NCBI GenBank assembly: GCA_009917695.1
Contig: JAACJG010000006.1
Span: 248,001 to 312,000, forward strand
Direction of reading: 5' to 3'
Source of the DNA: Candidatus Rifleibacterium amylolyticum
Lineage (GTDB): Bacteria > Muiribacteriota > Ozemobacteria > Ozemobacterales > Ozemobacteraceae
DNA length: 64,000 bases
Below the pieces are notes generated by a model. It was not told where the DNA came from. It saw only the letters and a list, made by a program, of their open reading frames with translations, and searched no databases. The position numbers and the translations under genes are program-made. Shown here in pieces: positions 1-8,795 of this stretch (the stretch's first letter is position 1; each line of letters starts with the position of its first letter).

Positions 1-49
1 CAAAAGAACCGGTGCCGCCGGTGACGAGAATGCTTTTGCCGTTCAGCAT
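1..49 (-). CDS. pseB: PseB-like UDP-GlcNAc 4,6-dehydratase (N-terminus only)
   Basis: Only the first 16 codons are present; the gene runs off the left edge. The peptide MLNGKSILVTGGTGSF matches the N-terminus of inverting UDP-GlcNAc 4,6-dehydratases, with the Rossmann GGTGSF motif that binds NADP. In the family this enzyme starts CMP-pseudaminic acid synthesis, the sugar used to glycosylate flagellin in many flagellated bacteria. A purine-rich GGGAGAAAAGG lies just upstream of the ATG. The link to flagellin glycosylation is supported by the maf gene at 11879-13816. A related short-chain sugar epimerase/dehydratase cannot be excluded from so short a fragment. Confidence 0.7.
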   Translation of the reverse strand, partial: MLNGKSILVTGGTGSF

Positions 50-88
50 GCCTTTTCTCCCTCGATATTAAATGACCGCTGAAACAGA

Positions 89-1102
89 TTATTGATTCAG
101 CAATGTCCTGGCACTAAGATCGATAATGCTGTTGTCGCCGATATTCATGCGTTGAAACTGGCCGGTGAGTTCTACCGAGTCTCCGATCAGTGACTTTTCA
201 AGAACCGTGCTGCGAAGTATTGAATTCGGGTTGATTACCGAATCTTTAATTATTGAATCGTGTATGCGGCAGTTCTTGGCAATCGAAACATAAGGCCCGA
301 TTACGCTGTGTTTCACTTCTGCACTCGGATGAATTGAAACCGGCGGAATTATCACACAGCCCTCGATGCAAACATGATTACCGCTGGCCCGTTCGAGCAG
401 AAAGCGGTTAGTATAGAGAAGAGTTTCTGGCTTGCCACAATCGAGCCATTCTTCGATCTCAGGCGCACCCAGCTGTTTGCCATCTTTGATCATCAGCTTG
501 AAAACTTCGGGCAGATAGAATTCACCCTTCACTCGCAGATTCTCACGAATGGCACGCGCGATATAGTCCATAAAACTTCGGCCATCCTTGAGATAGTAAA
601 GGCCGACCTGCGCCAGTTTGCTTACCGGACTATCTGGCTTTTCGACCATATCGACGATGATGTTGTCACGCATGACATTGACGCCAAAACGCTGATAGTC
701 TTCGACTTCTTTCGAATAAATCAGACCATCAAGACCATCACAGAGCTTGGGAATGCGGGTCAGGTCTGTTACAAACAAAGTATCGTTGAATACCACCAGA
801 ACGTCGTCACCCGCCTGAATGCGTGGTGAAGCGAGAGAAACCGCGTGAGCCGGCCCAAGCAGTTCTGTCTGCTGAATGTAAACAGCATTCAGATTCGGAT
901 AATGCTTTTCGACATAGCGCTGTATTACCGAACCATTCTCATCAGTTATAATGATAAATTCATCGATTTTCAGTTTTTTCAGACCATCGATGACGTGCTG
1001 CAGCACGGTTTTGCCAGCCACACGCACTAACGATTTAGGCTTGGTAAAAGTATGAGGTCTTAACCTGGTGCCTTTTCCGGCGACTGGCAAAATTAATTTC
1101 AT
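89..1102 (-). CDS. Sugar-1-phosphate nucleotidyltransferase with C-terminal left-handed beta-helix
   Basis: 337 aa. The N-terminal signature [17 protein letters not shown] (residues 9-25) is that of nucleotidyltransferases that join NTP and a hexose-1-phosphate (RmlA/GalU/GlmU type). Residues from about 245 on are hexapeptide-like ([18 protein letters not shown]) and should form a short beta-helix. The metal-binding region around residue 105 reads FNDTLF. The start overlaps the end of the UDP-glucose dehydrogenase gene by 4 bases (ATGA), so the two are probably co-translated. A UDP- or dTDP-glucose product that feeds the dehydrogenase would make sense, but the specificity is inferred only from context. 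Confidence 0.82.
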   Translation of the reverse strand: MKLILPVAGKGTRLRPHTFTKPKSLVRVAGKTVLQHVIDGLKKLKIDEFIIITDENGSVIQRYVEKHYPNLNAVYIQQTELLGPAHAVSLASPRIQAGDDVLVVFNDTLFVTDLTRIPKLCDGLDGLIYSKEVEDYQRFGVNVMRDNIIVDMVEKPDSPVSKLAQVGLYYLKDGRSFMDYIARAIRENLRVKGEFYLPEVFKLMIKDGKQLGAPEIEEWLDCGKPETLLYTNRFLLERASGNHVCIEGCVIIPPVSIHPSAEVKHSVIGPYVSIAKNCRIHDSIIKDSVINPNSILRSTVLEKSLIGDSVELTGQFQRMNIGDNSIIDLSARTLLNQ

Positions 1103-2418
1103 AGCCTTCTCCCGATTCCTTCATAATCAAACCCGAGCTCCTGCATCTTTTTTGGCTCAAACAGGTTGCGGCCGTCAAGTATGATCGGATTTTTGAGCAG
1201 ACTTTTGACCTTGTCGAGATCGGGGCGCCTGAATTCATTCCATTCGGTCACAATTACCAGCGCATCAGCACCTTCGAGAATATCATAAGACTTTTTGCCA
1301 TAGCTGATCCGTTCGGCAAAAATCTTGCGAGCCTCTTTGACCGCTTCCGGGTCATAAGCTCTTACTTTTGCGCCGGCCGCCAGAAGTTGCTCGATCAGCA
1401 CAATCGATGGAGCTTCGCGCATGTCATCGGTATTCGGCTTGAAAGCAAGACCCCATACCGCTATGGTTTTTCCCTTGAGATCTTCGCCAAAGCGGCGCAC
1501 GACCTTACTGAAAAGCACCTTTTTCTGACGATAATTAACCGCTTCGACCGCCTCGAGGATTTCGAGCTTATAAGAGTTCTGCGAAGCAGTTCGAACCAGC
1601 GCCTGAACATCTTTGGGAAAGCATGAACCACCATAGCCGGCACCCGGGAATATGAATGGATAGCCAATTCGAGAGTCTGAACCAATACCCTGGCGAACCT
1701 GCGAGATATCAACCCCAAGAATTTCGCAGAGATTGGCGATATCATTCATGAACGATATTTTGGTAGCCAGCATCGCATTGGCAGCATACTTTGTCATTTC
1801 AGCCGAAGCAATATCCATTACCAGAATCGGTTTGCCGGTTCTGACAAACGGTGAATAGAGTTCTTTCATCAGTTCGCCGGTGCGCACGTCGTCACAGCCG
1901 ATAACCACCCGGTCAGGCTTCATGAAGTCATCTATGGCATTGCCTTCTTTCAAAAATTCAGGATTGCTGACGACATCGAAGGGAATATTTTCGCCGCGTT
2001 TCGCGAGTTCTTCTTTGATAACTGCCTTAACCTTTTCGCCGGTTCCAACCGGAACGGTAGACTTGTCGACAATAATCTTGTATTCAGTCATGCTGCGCCC
2101 GATACCACGCGCAACAGCTATTACATGCTGCAGGTCAGCCGAACCGTCTTCACCAGGCGGGGTTCCTACGGCTATAAAGAGCAGCAGACATTTAGACACA
2201 GCCTCTTCAAGGCTGGTGGTAAAAGTCAGACGCTCTTCTTCGACGTTGCGCTTGACCAGACCCTCGAGACCGGGTTCATAAATCGGTATGATACCGTTCT
2301 TGAGATCCTCTATCTTTTTAACGTCGGTATCAACACAGATAACATCGTTTCCTGATTCAGCGAAACAGGTTCCGCTGACCAACCCGACGTAACCTGTACC
2401 GATCATTGCTATTTTCAT
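1099..2418 (-). CDS. ugd: UDP-glucose 6-dehydrogenase
   Basis: 439 aa, the usual length for the family. It oxidises UDP-glucose to UDP-glucuronate with two NAD+. The N-terminal Rossmann motif GTGYVG is at residues 7-12, and the active-site stretch [12 protein letters not shown] holds the catalytic Cys266. The C-terminal NAD-binding part contains [19 protein letters not shown] good Shine-Dalgarno (GAAAGGAAG) precedes the ATG. The gene overlaps the nucleotidyltransferase gene by 4 bases and has its own promoter candidate at 2469-2496. The product probably supplies uronic acid for lipopolysaccharide or exopolysaccharide. A UDP-ManNAc dehydrogenase is the main alternative, less likely given the close Ugd match. 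Confidence 0.93.
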   Translation of the reverse strand: MKIAMIGTGYVGLVSGTCFAESGNDVICVDTDVKKIEDLKNGIIPIYEPGLEGLVKRNVEEERLTFTTSLEEAVSKCLLLFIAVGTPPGEDGSADLQHVIAVARGIGRSMTEYKIIVDKSTVPVGTGEKVKAVIKEELAKRGENIPFDVVSNPEFLKEGNAIDDFMKPDRVVIGCDDVRTGELMKELYSPFVRTGKPILVMDIASAEMTKYAANAMLATKISFMNDIANLCEILGVDISQVRQGIGSDSRIGYPFIFPGAGYGGSCFPKDVQALVRTASQNSYKLEILEAVEAVNYRQKKVLFSKVVRRFGEDLKGKTIAVWGLAFKPNTDDMREAPSIVLIEQLLAAGAKVRAYDPEAVKEARKIFAERISYGKKSYDILEGADALVIVTEWNEFRRPDLDKVKSLLKNPIILDGRNLFEPKKMQELGFDYEGIGRRL

Positions 2419-2444
2419 TTTTCTGCTTCCTTTCTCTTTTGCAG

Positions 2445-2473
2445 TTGAAATATGATAAATTGAAAGTCATAAT
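2445..2473 (+). promoter_or_regulatory. Sigma-70-type promoter for the lptF/G operon
   Basis: TTGAAA (2445-2450), a 17-base spacer and CATAAT (2468-2473), 48 bases before the permease start. Its -10 box overlaps the -10 box of the divergent promoter at 2469-2496. Confidence 0.55.
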
Positions 2474-2496
2474 ACCATCTGAGCTAAAAAATTCAA
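2469..2496 (-). promoter_or_regulatory. Sigma-70-type promoter for ugd
   Basis: On the minus strand TTGAAT (2496-2491), a 16-base spacer and TATTAT (2474-2469), about 50 bases before the ugd start. It shares five -10 bases with the divergent promoter, so the two probably cannot be occupied by polymerase at the same time. Confidence 0.5.
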
Positions 2497-2520
2497 GCTG
2501 TACGAGTTAATCACCGCACC

Positions 2521-3603
2521 ATGATCAGAATATTGGATCGTTACATTTTTACCCAGCTGATTGGGCCGTTTCTCTTCGGCTTTTTTCTGTTCGTCACCAT
2601 CATCGCCATTGACCCGCTGATGTCGGCTCTACAAAGCATAGTTAACGAAAACGTCGGACTCAGCGTCATGGGGCGCTGGTTTCTCAATCGTCTGCCGCAG
2701 GACATGATCTTCACCTTCCCCATGTCAGTGTTGCTCGCCAACCTGCTTGTCTTCGGCCGTATGTCAAAAGATTCCGAAACAACAGCTCTGAGAGCCGGCG
2801 GCACCAATTTCTTCCGAATCCTTGTCCCCGTCATCATTTTTGCTCTAATGATAACCATTATCAGCTTCATCTTTAACGAACTCGTTGTGCCAGGCAGTAA
2901 CGAACGGGCACGCAACATCAGACGCCAGGAAATCATGCGACTGATCGAGCCCGAGGCTTCTGAGAACTCGATCATGCGAACATCTGACGGCGCCTTTGCC
3001 TATGCCAGAAAAGTTTATGAAAAGCGCGGCCAGATGGAAAAGGTGCTGCTCGAATATTATGACAACAGTGGAGTTCTCACCAAAAGAATATCGGCGGCCA
3101 CAGCTGACTGGAACGGCGATGCGTGGATTCTCAAACATGCGGTTGTTCAGGATTACACACAAAACGCGGTGCCGGCACCGGAAAGCATCACCGAGATTCG
3201 CATCGACACCATCGAAGAGACTCCCGAAGATTTTGCCCGGCAAAGCAAGAAGCCGACAGAAATGAGTTATAGCGAGCTCAAAGACCGTATCGAAGCCTAC
3301 GAGCGGGCGCAATTCATGGATACAACCGAAATGCGCGTCGGCCTGGCCATGAAAACATCTCTGCCATTCGCCAGTTTCTTTTTTGCGATAATCGGCGCCA
3401 GCTTCGGCCTCACCAATAACCGCAGCGGAGCGTTCATCGGCTTTGGTGTGTCAATTTTGATTATTTTCTTCTATTACGTTCTGATGAGCATTTTTTCTGC
3501 ACTCGGCAAATCAGGGCATATTCCGCCGATGCTGGCAGCATGGGCGCAGAACATTATTTTTGCCCTGGCAGGTTTTTACATTGTTAAACGCATCAATGAC
3601 TGA
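2521..3603 (+). CDS. LptF/LptG-family lipopolysaccharide export permease
   Basis: 360 aa, typical of the YjgP/YjgQ family. The N-terminus RILDRYIFTQLIGPFLFGFF has the family pattern, followed by membrane segments at about 15-35, 55-85 and 100-125. A periplasmic jellyroll-type part (about 130-275) and three C-terminal membrane segments (about 280-355) follow. In the Lpt system this protein is half of the transmembrane pair that extracts LPS from the inner membrane, powered by LptB. Only one of the LptF/LptG pair is seen here, so I leave the letter open. It is first in a tight + strand operon with three envelope proteins. Confidence 0.87.
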   Translation: MIRILDRYIFTQLIGPFLFGFFLFVTIIAIDPLMSALQSIVNENVGLSVMGRWFLNRLPQDMIFTFPMSVLLANLLVFGRMSKDSETTALRAGGTNFFRILVPVIIFALMITIISFIFNELVVPGSNERARNIRRQEIMRLIEPEASENSIMRTSDGAFAYARKVYEKRGQMEKVLLEYYDNSGVLTKRISAATADWNGDAWILKHAVVQDYTQNAVPAPESITEIRIDTIEETPEDFARQSKKPTEMSYSELKDRIEAYERAQFMDTTEMRVGLAMKTSLPFASFFFAIIGASFGLTNNRSGAFIGFGVSILIIFFYYVLMSIFSALGKSGHIPPMLAAWAQNIIFALAGFYIVKRIND

Positions 3604-5077
3604 AGCAAACAAAGCCATGCGAATTGCTGCAATCATGTTGCTTTTCGTTGTTACCGCCGGGATCTGCTATGCCGAAGTATTCAGGCCATTGCAGATTCTG
3701 CTGCCCGGCAACCTTGGCGGCAACCTGGCCAGCATCGACCGCGATCTCAAAATAAAACCAGATCTCTGCTGGCGCATCACCGAACAGGTTGCTTCGTTCA
3801 AAAGGCTCAAAGACAAAGACAGCCTGGTCATTGCCCCCGGCAACGATTCAAATATTTATTCACCCTTTAACTACCTGTTTCGCGGCGAACTCGAACGGGA
3901 ACTCATCGGTCACTGCCATCCTGACGTCAGAGGTATCAGCCCCGACGACCTCGAAATGTTTGCCGACTCTGGCTTGAGCAAAGAAATCAGACAACACGTC
4001 TGGACAAACCACGAAACCATCGACAATCAAATGATTTTTGCACCTTTTGCCTGTCTCAAGACCGGCAACCAGCGTATCTGGTATTTCAACTTCATCAGTG
4101 CTGAATACTGTCGCAGCCTGCCATTAAGCAACTGGGGCAACTTTGCAGCAGAGAATCCGAAACGAAGTCTGCGCCGACTGGCACCTGACCTGACTGATAC
4201 CGACATTACCATTTCAACCGTCTATCTCGGACAGTATGAGATTGAGCAGCTGGCAGCAGAGCTGAAAAACATGCCGGGCTGGCATCTGATAATTCAGGTT
4301 GCGACAGCCAATACTCCTGCGTTGTATTCAACGACAATGGCGCAACAGAATGATAATCTGTGGTTTCTTACAATCGCCGATGGACACAGGAGTCTGCCTC
4401 AGATCAATATTTTCAGACGCAACAATGGCTGGCCACGCCTGACGGTGCGCCAACTCGCCTTCAGCAAAATCAGCGGACGCAAAGGAGAAGAGCTTTTCCA
4501 GCAGGCAGAAAAAAAGTGCAAAGCCATTGCAGTTAAACCGCTTCGGGTTATTCGACCTTCTTTTCAGGCGTCTACATCCGCCTTCCGGTTTGCAGACAAG
4601 CAGCATGCCAGGCTGATCAGACAAGTATGCAACAGTGATGTGACCTTTTTGCGGGTTCCTCAAATGCAACATATGGTTGACAATGTAATATGTACTGGAC
4701 ATATTTTCGCAAGTATGGAGAACGATCGAATACACAGTTTCAGATTGTCTGGAAAGGAGTTGTTCGAGCTCGCAGCTGCACTGGTGAAAGATTCTGACAC
4801 GGAACCGACTGCCGTTGCCGGATGTGAAGTTACCTGGTTTGCCGGTCGCATCAGCACACTTAAAATCTCCGGGCAACCTTGCAGGTCAGACAGGCAATAT
4901 CTGGTAAGCACCAGCGAAAGAACTTTGCGTGATCCAGCATTGATGAAACTGACTTTTTATGACAAACTGCAAGGCTACGAAGGCATGACTCTGTGGAAGG
5001 CATGGATGAACTCCTTGAAGTCACTTCAGGCAACTGATGAGCAGCTTATAGATCAAACCGATTCTGGCGGGACATAA
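3596..5077 (+). CDS. Exported protein, degenerate 5'-nucleotidase-like
   Basis: 493 aa from the ATG at 3596, which overlaps the permease stop (ATGACTGA). A second ATG at 3617 begins exactly at a clean signal peptide (MRIAAIMLLFVVTAGICYA) and is an equally good start. The order of elements recalls the 5'-nucleotidase (UshA) family: an N-terminal LLPGNLGGNL strand-loop where family members have the metal site, and near the C-terminus a typical substrate-domain run (SFRLSGKELFEL, then QYLVSTSERTLRD). The catalytic Asp/His metal ligands of the family are not recognisable, so it may be a non-enzymatic relative. The assignment is my inference; the export signal is seen directly. Confidence 0.55.
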   Translation: MTEANKAMRIAAIMLLFVVTAGICYAEVFRPLQILLPGNLGGNLASIDRDLKIKPDLCWRITEQVASFKRLKDKDSLVIAPGNDSNIYSPFNYLFRGELERELIGHCHPDVRGISPDDLEMFADSGLSKEIRQHVWTNHETIDNQMIFAPFACLKTGNQRIWYFNFISAEYCRSLPLSNWGNFAAENPKRSLRRLAPDLTDTDITISTVYLGQYEIEQLAAELKNMPGWHLIIQVATANTPALYSTTMAQQNDNLWFLTIADGHRSLPQINIFRRNNGWPRLTVRQLAFSKISGRKGEELFQQAEKKCKAIAVKPLRVIRPSFQASTSAFRFADKQHARLIRQVCNSDVTFLRVPQMQHMVDNVICTGHIFASMENDRIHSFRLSGKELFELAAALVKDSDTEPTAVAGCEVTWFAGRISTLKISGQPCRSDRQYLVSTSERTLRDPALMKLTFYDKLQGYEGMTLWKAWMNSLKSLQATDEQLIDQTDSGGT

Positions 5078-5871
5078 TGAAAATACAACTAAAACCATAC
5101 CTGAAAAAACTGTTGGTCACGTTTGTGACAGTATTTCTGCTTCTGCCCGGTATTGGCACGCTGGCAGAAACAAATGACTACCAGCCAGACCCTGCCATAA
5201 CCGCAAAAATTGCCGAAAACCCAGGAATCATTCATGAAAAACTTACTTCAGCCATGAACAAACTTCTTGATAATCCGGCAACCCTGACCATAGAAATTAC
5301 GCCTTATAACGAGCCGGGCGACAAAGACTGTACAGAAGGCCGCTTCAAAAAGGTTGTAGTTAAGACTTCGCGCGGGCAGGTCGAAAAACTTTATCTGCAT
5401 CAGGCTGACATCGAGTTCGAAGACGTGCAGCTCGACACAAAAAAACTACTCGAAGAAGACAAAATCGACCCAGTGTCGATGAAAAATATCAACATGGATG
5501 TGATCATTAAAGAAAGCGATATGAACAGCTTTCTCGACGCCAAAAGCAAGTCAATCAAGGTCAGCGACCCCAGAATAAAACTTCTGCCTGACGTCATGGA
5601 GCTTTCTGGAATCACCAAATATGGGATGGTAAGAGTAGATTTCTGGGCAACCGGCAAACTCTCGGTAAAAGACGGCAGAGAGATACACTTTTACGCCAGT
5701 CGCATGAAAGTAAATCGCATGACCATGCCCAGATCATTCGTTGGCATGATTGTCAAAAAGATAAATCCAGTTCTCAACCTCGACAAGTTTCCTTTTAAAC
5801 TCAACCTGAAAGAGATCAAGATAACCCGCGGTGAAATGAATTTTACAAGTTACCGCGAAGGAACTCGATAA
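5077..5871 (+). CDS. Exported DUF2993 (LmeA-like) phospholipid-binding protein
   Basis: 264 aa. The start ATG shares one base with the preceding TAA stop (TAATG), which indicates translational coupling. Residues 1-31 form a signal peptide ending near LAE. The rest has the DUF2993 pattern: an early VVVKTSRGQVEKLYLHQADIEFEDVQL stretch (split around residues 90-117), a conserved ESDMNSFL helix, and a C-terminal VNRMTMPRS...INPVLNLDKFPF segment. The mycobacterial relative LmeA binds phospholipid and acts in envelope glycolipid synthesis. A role here in moving lipid between membranes fits the LPS permease in the same operon, but this is inference. Confidence 0.68.
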   Translation: MKIQLKPYLKKLLVTFVTVFLLLPGIGTLAETNDYQPDPAITAKIAENPGIIHEKLTSAMNKLLDNPATLTIEITPYNEPGDKDCTEGRFKKVVVKTSRGQVEKLYLHQADIEFEDVQLDTKKLLEEDKIDPVSMKNINMDVIIKESDMNSFLDAKSKSIKVSDPRIKLLPDVMELSGITKYGMVRVDFWATGKLSVKDGREIHFYASRMKVNRMTMPRSFVGMIVKKINPVLNLDKFPFKLNLKEIKITRGEMNFTSYREGTR

Positions 5872-5887
5872 CACAAAGAAATACCTT

Positions 5888-5917
5888 TTGCATTCAGACT
5901 TCCCGCCAAGTTACAAT
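5888..5917 (+). promoter_or_regulatory. Possible sigma-70-type promoter for the Cys-rich protein
   Basis: TTGCAT (5888-5893), an 18-base spacer and TACAAT (5912-5917), with the gene start 28 bases further on after a strong AGGAGG. The -35 box is a weak match. Confidence 0.4.
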
Positions 5918-5945
5918 ACAGCATATTCAATTCACAGGAGGAAGT

Positions 5946-6815
5946 ATGAAACGACTACTGGTTATTCTTCTCGGACTCTGTTTTGCTGTACCTGCTTTTG
6001 CAGAAGGTGTAAGATCCGTCGATAACGACGCCTGGCTCGATCATCTCGGGCAGATGCAGATAATTCGGCAGCAGATTCTGAGCCTGGTTACCAAAGAGAA
6101 CCCGACAGCAGACGACAAGGCAGTTCTAGAAACACTCAAAGCAGATTTCGCCGCCCAGAAAGCCAAATGGGACAACTATCTGGTCGATGTATCCCAGCAG
6201 CAGGAAGCCCCCAAAGTCGATGAAGCAAAGCCCGAAACACAGGAAAAAGCCTGGGGCAGCAAATGCAAAGACGGCGATTGCAAAGGCAAAAAGAAGCAGA
6301 AGAAACACTGGAAAAAGTCCTGCAAAAAATGCCAGGAAGGCTGCTCCGGCAAATGTGGCGACTGCAAGGTTAAAGACTGCAAAGTTAAAAAGGCCAAGTG
6401 CAACAAAGCAAATAAGAAACCCTGCAGCAAGGGCAAAGATTGCTGCCAGGTAACCGGCAAAGAATGCACAGATCCCGGTTGTGAAAGTTCCAAAAAGGCG
6501 GCAAAAAGTGCATTAAAACCCTGTGACAAAGGAAAAGAGTGCTGTAAGGTAACCGGCAAAAAATGCACTGACTCTAGCTGCGGCAGCTACAAAAAAGCCA
6601 GCAAAAAGTGCTGGGGCCGGCATGTATGCGGTGAACAGTGCAAAAACGGCTGCAAATTTGCCAAAACCGACTGCTGTGGCAGCGCCATGTGCAAAGAAGT
6701 TGGCCACTGCATAAGAGACAGCAAAAAAGCTGACAACTGCTGCGGCGGCAAAAAATGCGGCAACAAAACAGGCAAATGTTGCAAAACCTCTGGCAAAAAG
6801 GGCTGCAACGGCTGA
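5946..6815 (+). CDS. Secreted Cys/Lys-rich repeat protein
   Basis: 289 aa, preceded by a strong CAGGAGGAAGT ribosome site. A signal peptide (MKRLLVILLGLCFAVPAFA) is followed by a short helical domain (about 25-85) and a linker. About 185 residues follow with 33 cysteines, some as CC pairs, amid many lysines. Two copies of a 28-residue unit are visible, KPCSKGKDCCQVTGKECT... and KPCDKGKECCKVTGKKCT..., and a degenerate third ends the protein. I do not recognise a family. The composition suggests metal binding (metallothionein-like), disulfide crosslinking or a surface/matrix role after export; none is shown. A hairpin terminator follows at once. Confidence 0.8.
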   Translation: MKRLLVILLGLCFAVPAFAEGVRSVDNDAWLDHLGQMQIIRQQILSLVTKENPTADDKAVLETLKADFAAQKAKWDNYLVDVSQQQEAPKVDEAKPETQEKAWGSKCKDGDCKGKKKQKKHWKKSCKKCQEGCSGKCGDCKVKDCKVKKAKCNKANKKPCSKGKDCCQVTGKECTDPGCESSKKAAKSALKPCDKGKECCKVTGKKCTDSSCGSYKKASKKCWGRHVCGEQCKNGCKFAKTDCCGSAMCKEVGHCIRDSKKADNCCGGKKCGNKTGKCCKTSGKKGCNG

Positions 6816-6838
6816 TAAAATCGTAATTAAGTCTCTTT

Positions 6839-6869
6839 AAAAGGTCTCACCCAAAGTGAGACCTTTTTT
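6839..6869 (+). terminator. Rho-independent terminator after the Cys-rich gene
   Basis: AAAAGGTCTCAC, loop CCAAA, GTGAGACCTTTT, then T residues. It sits between two convergent genes and the A-rich left flank would also give some U on the other strand, so it may work both ways. Confidence 0.88.
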
Positions 6870-6878
6870 ATTGCAGGA

Positions 6879-7205
6879 TCAGTGCGGCAGTTTATCGACA
6901 AGGCCGGCCATGACGAAATCGTTGGCATGCAGACCGTTGATTTTTGAGGTCTTAAAGCGAACCCGGCAAAAGCCCCAGCCAATGGTAAGAACCGGGTGAT
7001 GCCCCATTTCTTCAGCCAGACTGCCGACCTTCGTCGCAAATTCCATAGCTTGAACGAAGTTTTTGAAACTGAACTTTCTGACTATGGCACGAGCATCGTC
7101 TTCGAGCTCCCAGTCCGGGAGATCGCCAAGATACTCTTTGCATTTCGCCGGATCAAGAGGTGGCAGATCAGAACTACAGGGAACACACTTTGTCAGCTTT
7201 TCCAT
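6879..7205 (-). CDS. phhB: Pterin-4a-carbinolamine dehydratase-like protein
   Basis: 108 aa, the family's usual length. Family members dehydrate 4a-hydroxytetrahydrobiopterin to recycle the cofactor of aromatic amino acid hydroxylases. The first half of the family signature is intact (E65, then H69-H70-P71, W77). The position normally occupied by His or Trp, nine residues after W77, is Ser87, within KTSKINGL; D96 follows. No phenylalanine hydroxylase gene lies in the window. Enzyme activity is therefore uncertain: in the family the conserved histidines are catalytic, and a moonlighting or altered role is possible. The gene is followed by a strong bidirectional-looking terminator. Confidence 0.8.
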   Translation of the reverse strand: MEKLTKCVPCSSDLPPLDPAKCKEYLGDLPDWELEDDARAIVRKFSFKNFVQAMEFATKVGSLAEEMGHHPVLTIGWGFCRVRFKTSKINGLHANDFVMAGLVDKLPH

Positions 7206-7220
7206 AAAAACTCCTGCTGG

Positions 7221-8795
7221 TTATAGAGGATGATACCAGTCTCGACATTCAGCACAGGGCTGAACGTCGGCAATCTGAAGCTGAAGATGTCGTTTTCTGA
7301 ACTCTTTCGCAGCCGGCGAGTTCCAGATATCGTGCAGAGACTGATCGTTAAGATGACCATAAGCATGGCGACCCTCAAAATCAAAGGGACAGATGGTAAC
7401 GCTGCCATCAGACAATACTGTTGCCGCAAGAAGAGCGTGACGACATGGGCGGCGTTTAACCGGCGTAAAATCAACTTTTGAAGTGCGGGAGCCCGGGCGA
7501 CCATACTCTGCCTCACCGAGTATCTGATACCATTGAACCGGCTCGGGTGGAAGATCGAGAGGCCAGCGAAAGAAATTTTCACGGAAAACCGGGCTGGTTA
7601 CCTGCTTCCAGTAGCGCAAAAAAGCCAACTGCTGATGCTCGGTCTGACTGTGTCGAAGCATTGTTATGCCTACTTCCGGGAATTTGTCGGGCATAGCCTT
7701 TTTACGCTCGCGCGCAAAAGCGAGAAATTTTTCGATGTTTTCCCAATTACAGCCCGGTCTGACCAGGTCGAAGCCTTCTCTGGCCAAAGCATCTGTGCTG
7801 ATTCGGAGATGATCCAGCGTACTCCACGGAAAATCAGAGTTTTCAGGCAGCTTCTGTAAAGAAGTGTGTAATGAAACCTGAAAATTGCCAAGCCGGCGCA
7901 GCAGATCTGTGAGATCTGAGTAAAGCAATGGTTCACCCATGCCCGAGATCACCCAGCGCACATCATCGCCATCAGAATATTCTCCGACCAGCCGGTTGAA
8001 GGTGGCCGGGGGCATTCGGGTTACTGCCCGCTGCATGCTGTTGTGCGGGCAATTAAAACAGCTGCCCGAGCATTCATTAGTTGGTTCAAGTTTGATTGTC
8101 TGCGGCCCATAATCGCAGTAAACAGCTTCCCAGCCAGATTCAGCCAGCCATTTTTCATAGGAAAAACTGCTGGAAACAAATTCTGCACTGCCAGTTGCAG
8201 CATAGACAGACTGCATTCGCTCTGAATTCAGCCTGAGATCAACGTTGAGCCGAGCTCTGACTCGTGGGCAGTGCCAGGCTCCGATTTTGAAAGGATAAAG
8301 CGGTTTGCGTAATGCCCAGGCCATGCCGCCACGAGCCCACATGAGATCTTCGTGACTGCGCATCAATCCGATCAGAAGCTCATCACTGAAAATGGCCCAG
8401 CCACCGCCCGACACCCGCTCTTCAGCGAAACAGGCATCGAAAGCTTCCCTTCTATATAGTTCAAGGCTGCCATAGATCTCGGCTGCTTCGACCAGTAAAT
8501 TGGGCAAAGGGACCAAAACCAGGGTTTTCCAGCCCGTCTGTTCCTGAGCAAGTGCTAAAGCAGCCCCGATCAGCGTATCATTGCCACTGTCATCCTCGAG
8601 ACCCCAACGCTGCTGTTGCAGCGAAACCGGTTTTTCGAGCACTCTTTCAGCCGGAAACAACACTGGTCTTATGCCAAGCGCTTTCGCCTGTTCGACAAGC
8701 TCGGCATACTCGTTACGGTCAGGCACCGCCAACGCGAACCCGGAAATAATGCCACGATCTTTGAACCTGTTGTGAAGGATCTGCAGGGCCGTCAT
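7221..8795 (-). CDS. Radical SAM/SPASM protein with N-terminal nucleotidyltransferase-like region
   Basis: 524 aa from the first in-frame ATG. The radical SAM cluster motif is C242-x3-C246-x2-C249 (ECSGSCFNC), followed by the GMGEPLL strand. The C-terminal part (RPCRHALLAATVLSDGSVTICPFD split across about 450-470, then PCAECRDW) is a SPASM-like auxiliary cluster region. The first 210 residues resemble the nucleotidyltransferase/glycosyltransferase-like domain seen in CMP-KDO synthetase-type fusions. Coding similarity clearly continues upstream of this ATG to about 8882 (GIIFYVDGLKNLYRRH, then RPVNNG), but no ATG, GTG or TTG occurs there in frame. The substrate is unknown; surface sugar modification is a guess. 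Confidence 0.78.
   Translation of the reverse strand: MTALQILHNRFKDRGIISGFALAVPDRNEYAELVEQAKALGIRPVLFPAERVLEKPVSLQQQRWGLEDDSGNDTLIGAALALAQEQTGWKTLVLVPLPNLLVEAAEIYGSLELYRREAFDACFAEERVSGGGWAIFSDELLIGLMRSHEDLMWARGGMAWALRKPLYPFKIGAWHCPRVRARLNVDLRLNSERMQSVYAATGSAEFVSSSFSYEKWLAESGWEAVYCDYGPQTIKLEPTNECSGSCFNCPHNSMQRAVTRMPPATFNRLVGEYSDGDDVRWVISGMGEPLLYSDLTDLLRRLGNFQVSLHTSLQKLPENSDFPWSTLDHLRISTDALAREGFDLVRPGCNWENIEKFLAFARERKKAMPDKFPEVGITMLRHSQTEHQQLAFLRYWKQVTSPVFRENFFRWPLDLPPEPVQWYQILGEAEYGRPGSRTSKVDFTPVKRRPCRHALLAATVLSDGSVTICPFDFEGRHAYGHLNDQSLHDIWNSPAAKEFRKRHLQLQIADVQPCAECRDWYHPL

Noticed and set aside
374-829. Plus-strand open frame of 151 codons
   Set aside because: It lies wholly opposite the well-supported nucleotidyltransferase gene, has no ribosome site and shows no recognisable protein pattern.
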